Shown here: positions 6,358-9,275 of the stretch, piece after piece
Numbering within the stretch: the stretch's first letter is position 1
Layout of the letters: each line of letters opens with the position of its first letter
Origin: Candidatus Poribacteria bacterium
GTDB lineage: Bacteria; Poribacteria; WGA-4E; WGA-3G
NCBI GenBank assembly: GCA_028818995.1
Contig: JAPPMR010000729.1
Location: 1-9,275 of the forward strand
DNA: 9,275 nt
Direction of reading: 5' to 3'
Program-made: the position numbers and the translations under genes
Notes under the pieces: model-generated
The model's input: only the letters and a program-made list of their open reading frames with translations
Database searches by the model: none
What the model was told of the DNA's origin: nothing

Positions 6358-7440
6358 TCAGATGCCTTCATACTTAAGCGGAAGCGACACTGCGGGATAC
6401 CATTCGTCAAGCAACTCATAGAGCAATGGATCCCGCTCCTTGAGCTCCTCACGCGTTATATTAAAAGAATAATCCGGCGATCTGGGTACATCAGTCTGTG
6501 ACCCAGTAGTGCCATAGAACCAAAGCTCAGCACCTACTGCAAAATACTCCCACCAGCTGACATTGGCATAAAACCCCTCCCAAGTCCCTAACTCACGAGC
6601 GCGATAATACGCTTCCTCCAATCTCTCATCAAAACCAGCATCCAAACTGCGTATAGCCTGATGAAACGCATGCGCGAACTCATGAACAAAAATGCCAAGA
6701 TACGCTTCATATTTATTTTTCATCTCAGGCATAAGAATATAACAAACATCCTCTGTACCAGGAGAAAACTCAGCATCCGAAGGACCAGTATTGCCAGGTT
6801 TCCAGCCAAAATCCTTGATACAACGATAAAACTCGAGTTCCGAAGGATCAGGTCCATCTGGTTTCCACCTCATGTATGTTTCCACATCCATGGCACTTAT
6901 ATCTACAGGTGCCCAGCAGTAGCCCTTTACACCTTTCGCCCCGTATCCTGAACCCGTCCTGCAAGAAGGTATCCCCCAAGCATTCCAAAATTCCGGACCA
7001 TACTGAGGGTGTGTTCCCGGCCCAAAAAGTATCATATAGAAGTTTTTATCAACTGCGAGTTTGTCTCTAATCTCGGGGCGTTTGGAAGTCATCACCATAA
7101 CAGCGCGTCTTGCCTCAATGAAGTGGACATCTTCTGTTAGATCGTTCCCTATAATTGCGATGCCACCCGCGTCAATATACTTCGTATAATATACCTTCTG
7201 TGCTTCCCGTATTTTCTCGACCCAGGAAGCGTGCACATCAGGGTCATGATCATATCTCGCCGGGCCAGTATCATGAATAGATAGCACCATTTCCCAAACT
7301 TCTGGAGTCAACTCAGTGACTTCGGCCTCAGGTCCAGAAAGAATGCCCAACACATCCGTAGTATGAACGTGCCCATCCCCACAACCCCAAACACAGAAAC
7401 AAACAACTACCATGCTAACTAATAAAAATATGCATTTCAT
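6358..7440 (-). CDS. Putative secreted lipoprotein with HExxH zinc metalloprotease motif
   Basis: The product is 360 residues. The N-terminus is a lipoprotein signal: MK, a hydrophobic run (IFLLVSMVVVCFCV), then lipobox VWGC with the lipidated Cys at 20, so the mature protein would be anchored on a membrane facing the exterior. IFVHEFAHAFHQAI contains HEFAH (253-257): two zinc-binding histidines and catalytic Glu254. About 40 residues later, SWWEYFAVGAELWF (295-308) offers E298 as third ligand, the gluzincin arrangement; the pattern recalls lethal-factor-type peptidases. Seven further cysteines lie at 3, 14, 16, 160, 175, 207 and 233, the last four possibly disulfide-bonded. The ATG lies at 7438-7440 with a weak AGAAGAAG site. 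Substrate unknown; activity is inferred from the motif. Confidence 0.82.
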   Translation of the reverse strand: MKCIFLLVSMVVVCFCVWGCGDGHVHTTDVLGILSGPEAEVTELTPEVWEMVLSIHDTGPARYDHDPDVHASWVEKIREAQKVYYTKYIDAGGIAIIGNDLTEDVHFIEARRAVMVMTSKRPEIRDKLAVDKNFYMILFGPGTHPQYGPEFWNAWGIPSCRTGSGYGAKGVKGYCWAPVDISAMDVETYMRWKPDGPDPSELEFYRCIKDFGWKPGNTGPSDAEFSPGTEDVCYILMPEMKNKYEAYLGIFVHEFAHAFHQAIRSLDAGFDERLEEAYYRARELGTWEGFYANVSWWEYFAVGAELWFYGTTGSQTDVPRSPDYSFNITREELKERDPLLYELLDEWYPAVSLPLKYEGI

Positions 7441-7442
7441 TT

Positions 7443-7542
7443 CTATTCTTCTTCTAATTGCAAATGTTTCAATATCTTCAAGCAGTTAAGATAATCCGGC
7501 AAGTACCTCTTTGATTTCAGCATTGATGTCTTCTACAGACAT
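7443..7542 (-). pseudogene. Possible frameshifted remnant of a tiny reading frame
   Basis: On the minus strand, ATG at 7540-7542 opens MSVEDINAEIKEVLAGLS and stops with TAA at 7486-7488. In the +1 frame the sequence continues as LPDYLNCLKILKHLQLEEE and stops at TAG 7443-7445, two nt before the lipoprotein ATG. Skipping one G after GTACTT would join them into one 32-residue peptide with a helical look. No convincing ribosome site precedes the ATG. It may be a decayed small gene, two tiny ORFs or chance. Confidence 0.25.
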
Positions 7543-7544
7543 TT

Positions 7545-7568
7545 TGATTCTATTATTTCATAGAATCA
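7545..7568. repeat. 8-bp perfect inverted repeat, possible operator or attenuator
   Basis: TGATTCTA (7545-7552) and TAGAATCA (7561-7568) are perfect inverted copies around the 8-nt loop TTATTTCA. The element sits immediately upstream of the tiny reading frame and about 105 nt before the lipoprotein start, compatible with a repressor site or a weak terminator after DUF1015. Confidence 0.3.
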
Positions 7569-7620
7569 TTTATTTGAGAGGTGTGCATAAATAATTCCGA
7601 TGTTAAATATGTGCTTAAAG

Positions 7621-7680
7621 GTAGTAGGCACACGCCGTGTGCCGTCCACAAGTTCAAAGAGCGCAATGAATTGCGCGACT
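7621..7680. repeat. Composite intergenic element of two perfect hairpins
   Basis: GGCACACGCCGTGTGCC (7627-7643) is a 7-bp perfect stem with a 3-nt loop. Seventeen bases on, GCGCAATGAATTGCGC (7661-7676) is a 6-bp stem closed by a TGAA tetraloop. The second is followed by a T-run at 7694-7700 on the plus strand, but at 17 nt it is too distant for a classical terminator. Two unrelated strong palindromes side by side in a gap look like a composite repeat element. I believe similar motifs recur in poribacterial drafts, but that is memory and unverified. Confidence 0.7.
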
Positions 7681-7779
7681 ACAAACGGCATTTTTTTAAA
7701 TCAAGAGGCACCTGGATGTCTGTCCCTGTATGTGTTGATACGCCAAATATTTATGCACACTCCTCAAATAATTCTCATA

Positions 7780-9042
7780 TCATCTATCCAGTAGATTCAA
7801 AACGAATCCTGTCGCCATTTTCGGATAAAAATAAGTTGATTTTTGCGGCATCACCGACCCTGCCATCGCCACATCCAAAACCTGCTCAACAGGTGTCGGA
7901 TTCATCAGTAATGCGACGCGGTCTGACCCCTCTTGGACATGTGCTACAGCATCATCAGCGTAAGCGGTATAACTGATATGATCTGCCAATGTTTCAACCT
8001 TAAACAACTTGCTAATGATAGTATCTTGAACAAGCGTAACATCTAATTGTCCTGCAGATACTGAATGCGGAATTAACAACCGAAATTTATCGTCAGGCGA
8101 ATACATGCCAACCGCAGGAGATTTTCCTTTAAACGTATCCAATTTTGCCATAAGGTTTGGAAGGGAATCAATTTCGTGTACCGCAAACACTTCAGGCAAC
8201 CCAGTAATAGCATGATTTATCTGTTCAGTCGAAAGATTGCTGAGTAAGCGGTGAATTGCTAAAACCGCTAATCCGGGTGATTCCATGCGGACAAGGTTTA
8301 CCATCATATAACCGTATCCTAATGATGTTTCATTATCCCTTTTTTGCGCCATCTCATCTTTAAATGCCAGAGCGGTCTCATATCTGTGATGTCCATCCGC
8401 AATCAGAAGTAGTTTTGATGAGAATAGTTTTTGTATTTCGCGGTTGGATTCAGGATTATCTAAACACCACAATTGATGCGTGCTGCCAAACAATTCAGGG
8501 CAATCTATCTGAGGCGTATTCTCATCTGTAAAGCCTTGCATGATCTGCTCAATATCACCGTTTGCATCTTGATACAGAAGGAATATCGGACTTAGATTGG
8601 CATGACATGTCCGCATAAGGTTGAGGCGGTCAATCTTCGGTCCTGCGTGTGTCTTTTCGTGGGGTAGAATAACCTTGTTTTCAAAGGGTTCAAGTTTGAC
8701 GAGGGCAATTAAAGCGCGGCGTGTATAGTGCTTTCCATCGGGCGCATGAAACGATTGATCGTAGATATAATAATAGGGAGTTGGGTCTTTAACGAAGGTA
8801 TTGTCGGAAATCCATCGGTTCATTAGCGCGGCTGCGCGGGTGTATTGATTATCGTTTTCAGTGTCATCGTCTTGCGGTTGACTCAAAATAAGGTGGATGA
8901 TATTGGCGGCGTGCCGTTTTTCCAAATCAACCCGTTCTTCAGGTTTGATAACATCATAAGGCGGTGCGATAACACCAGCGATTTCTCCCACCTTTTCAAG
9001 ATTGTAGCGTAAACCACGAAACGGAATAACTGTCGTTTCCAT
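7780..9042 (-). CDS. DUF1015 family protein
   Basis: The product is 420 residues, the usual DUF1015 length. The N-terminus VIPFRGLRYN, then VIAPPYDVI (24-32), HEKTHAGPKIDR (128-139), LLIADGHHRYETAL (212-225) and the C-terminal MPQKSTYFYPKMATGFVLN are hallmark segments. The DGHHR motif resembles the nucleotide-handling motif of ParB/sulfiredoxin-fold proteins, hinting at phosphotransfer or nucleotide binding; no biochemical role is claimed. No signal peptide or membrane segment is seen, so it is probably cytoplasmic. The ATG at 9040-9042 has AGGAG five nt upstream. A 339-nt repeat-bearing gap separates it from the next minus-strand gene, so it is probably transcribed on its own. Confidence 0.93.
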   Translation of the reverse strand: METTVIPFRGLRYNLEKVGEIAGVIAPPYDVIKPEERVDLEKRHAANIIHLILSQPQDDDTENDNQYTRAAALMNRWISDNTFVKDPTPYYYIYDQSFHAPDGKHYTRRALIALVKLEPFENKVILPHEKTHAGPKIDRLNLMRTCHANLSPIFLLYQDANGDIEQIMQGFTDENTPQIDCPELFGSTHQLWCLDNPESNREIQKLFSSKLLLIADGHHRYETALAFKDEMAQKRDNETSLGYGYMMVNLVRMESPGLAVLAIHRLLSNLSTEQINHAITGLPEVFAVHEIDSLPNLMAKLDTFKGKSPAVGMYSPDDKFRLLIPHSVSAGQLDVTLVQDTIISKLFKVETLADHISYTAYADDAVAHVQEGSDRVALLMNPTPVEQVLDVAMAGSVMPQKSTYFYPKMATGFVLNLLDR

Positions 9043-9116
9043 AGAACTCCTAATCTTAACCTAAGTTGCCGTATAGTAGCACATACTTTATGAAGATTAA
9101 ATAAATATTTCGGTAA
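9043..9116. other. DUF1015 upstream region
   Basis: This AT-rich leader contains the AGGAG ribosome site (complement of about 9047-9052) and presumably the promoter. On the minus strand TACTAT is a possible -10 box, but no acceptable -35 box sits at the right distance, so no promoter is called. Confidence 0.35.
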
Positions 9117-9119
9117 TTT

Positions 9120-9144
9120 CTTTAGTCCCGTAGGGACGATATGT
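9120..9144 (+). repeat. GTCCC-GTA-GGGAC hairpin repeat, copy 1 (direct)
   Basis: A 25-nt unit with core AGTCCCGTAGGGACGATAT. GTCCC and GGGAC form a 5-bp stem with a 3-nt loop. It is identical to copy 2, which starts 51 nt later. Confidence 0.85.
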
Positions 9145-9275
9145 TTATAGAAAAACGTTGAACAAAGTCTCTTTAGTCCCGTAGGGACGATATGTAAAAA
9201 AATATGTCGTTGGCATACATATATCGTCCCTACGGGACTAAGGAGATGAGGTCGTCCGCGCTGCTATAAACATAT
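9139..9275. repeat. Outer 12-nt inverted pair framing the repeat array; array cut by window edge
   Basis: ATATGTTTATAG (9139-9150), which starts inside copy 1, is exactly complementary to CTATAAACATAT (9264-9275) at the window end. The second arm therefore looks like the beginning of a mirrored fourth copy lying mostly outside the window. Confidence 0.6.
9168..9246. repeat. Copies 2 and 3 of the hairpin repeat, head-to-head as a 26-nt inverted repeat
   Basis: The direct arm is 9168-9193 and the inverted arm 9221-9246; they are complementary at 25 of 26 positions around a 27-nt AT-rich spacer. Each arm also folds on itself through GTCCC/GGGAC. The arrangement could form a long cruciform or RNA hairpin. 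Confidence 0.85.

Larger units (their letters stand above)
7441..7779. other. 339-nt intergenic region with hairpin repeats
   Basis: The gap between the DUF1015 stop and the lipoprotein start holds, from right to left on the minus strand, a pair of strong hairpins (7627-7676), an 8-bp palindrome (7545-7568) and a possible broken small frame (7443-7542). The plus-strand open frames across it have no protein-like features and run through the repeats, so I do not call them. Confidence 0.55.

Noticed and set aside
6189..6377. Plus-strand 62-residue open frame in the gap before the hydrolase
   Set aside because: No ribosome site or family motif, and it overlaps the ends of two real genes.
7581..7976. 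Plus-strand 131-residue open frame across the repeat-bearing gap
   Set aside because: It runs through the two hairpins and into the antisense of DUF1015, and has no protein-like pattern.
9117..9275. CRISPR array
   Set aside because: Repeats occur in both orientations with uneven, AT-rich spacing, contain self-complementary cores, and no cas gene is present.

Overview
The window carries ten protein genes, the first cut by the left edge, in a moderately AT-rich bacterial sequence with several families of short intergenic hairpin repeats. The repeat-rich gaps and the gene mix (Gfo/Idh/MocA oxidoreductase, SDR, alpha/beta hydrolase, DUF1015) resemble what I remember of Candidatus Poribacteria and similar uncultured lineages. 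That placement is a recollection and an inference. No rRNA, tRNA or CRISPR array is visible.

Plus strand, 1-2132: four head-to-tail overlapping genes. Two small paralogous proteins (the first lacking its start) are followed by a PIN-domain ribonuclease-like protein with all four expected acidic residues. Its stop codon overlaps the start of a Gfo/Idh/MocA dehydrogenase. Both small genes overlap the next gene by exactly 20 nt, and both share a 19-residue identical block near the C-terminus despite many synonymous differences. This looks like a toxin-antitoxin-type module with a duplicated, uncharacterised partner protein.

Minus strand, 2173-4151 (read right to left): a translation initiation factor IF-1 with a basic N-terminal extension of about 53 residues and a TTG start, overlapping by ATGA a coiled-coil/J-domain protein, then a short-chain dehydrogenase 57 nt further on. 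They are probably co-transcribed. The plus-strand cluster and this unit converge with only 40 nt between them.

Minus strand, 4355-6203: an alpha/beta hydrolase followed 13 nt later by a CinA-type MoaB-fold protein without the C-terminal deamidase domain. The 203-nt gap before infA holds two direct copies of a 30-nt REP-like hairpin unit.

Minus strand, 6358-9042: a DUF1015 protein, a 339-nt gap with two perfect hairpins and the remains of a tiny reading frame, then a lipoprotein with an HEFAH zinc-protease motif.

Right end, 9117-9275: three copies of a GTCCC-GTA-GGGAC hairpin repeat, two direct and one inverted, with the start of a mirrored fourth copy running off the edge.

The best candidates for something undescribed are the tandem small-protein/PIN cassette and the extended IF-1 coupled to a J-domain protein.
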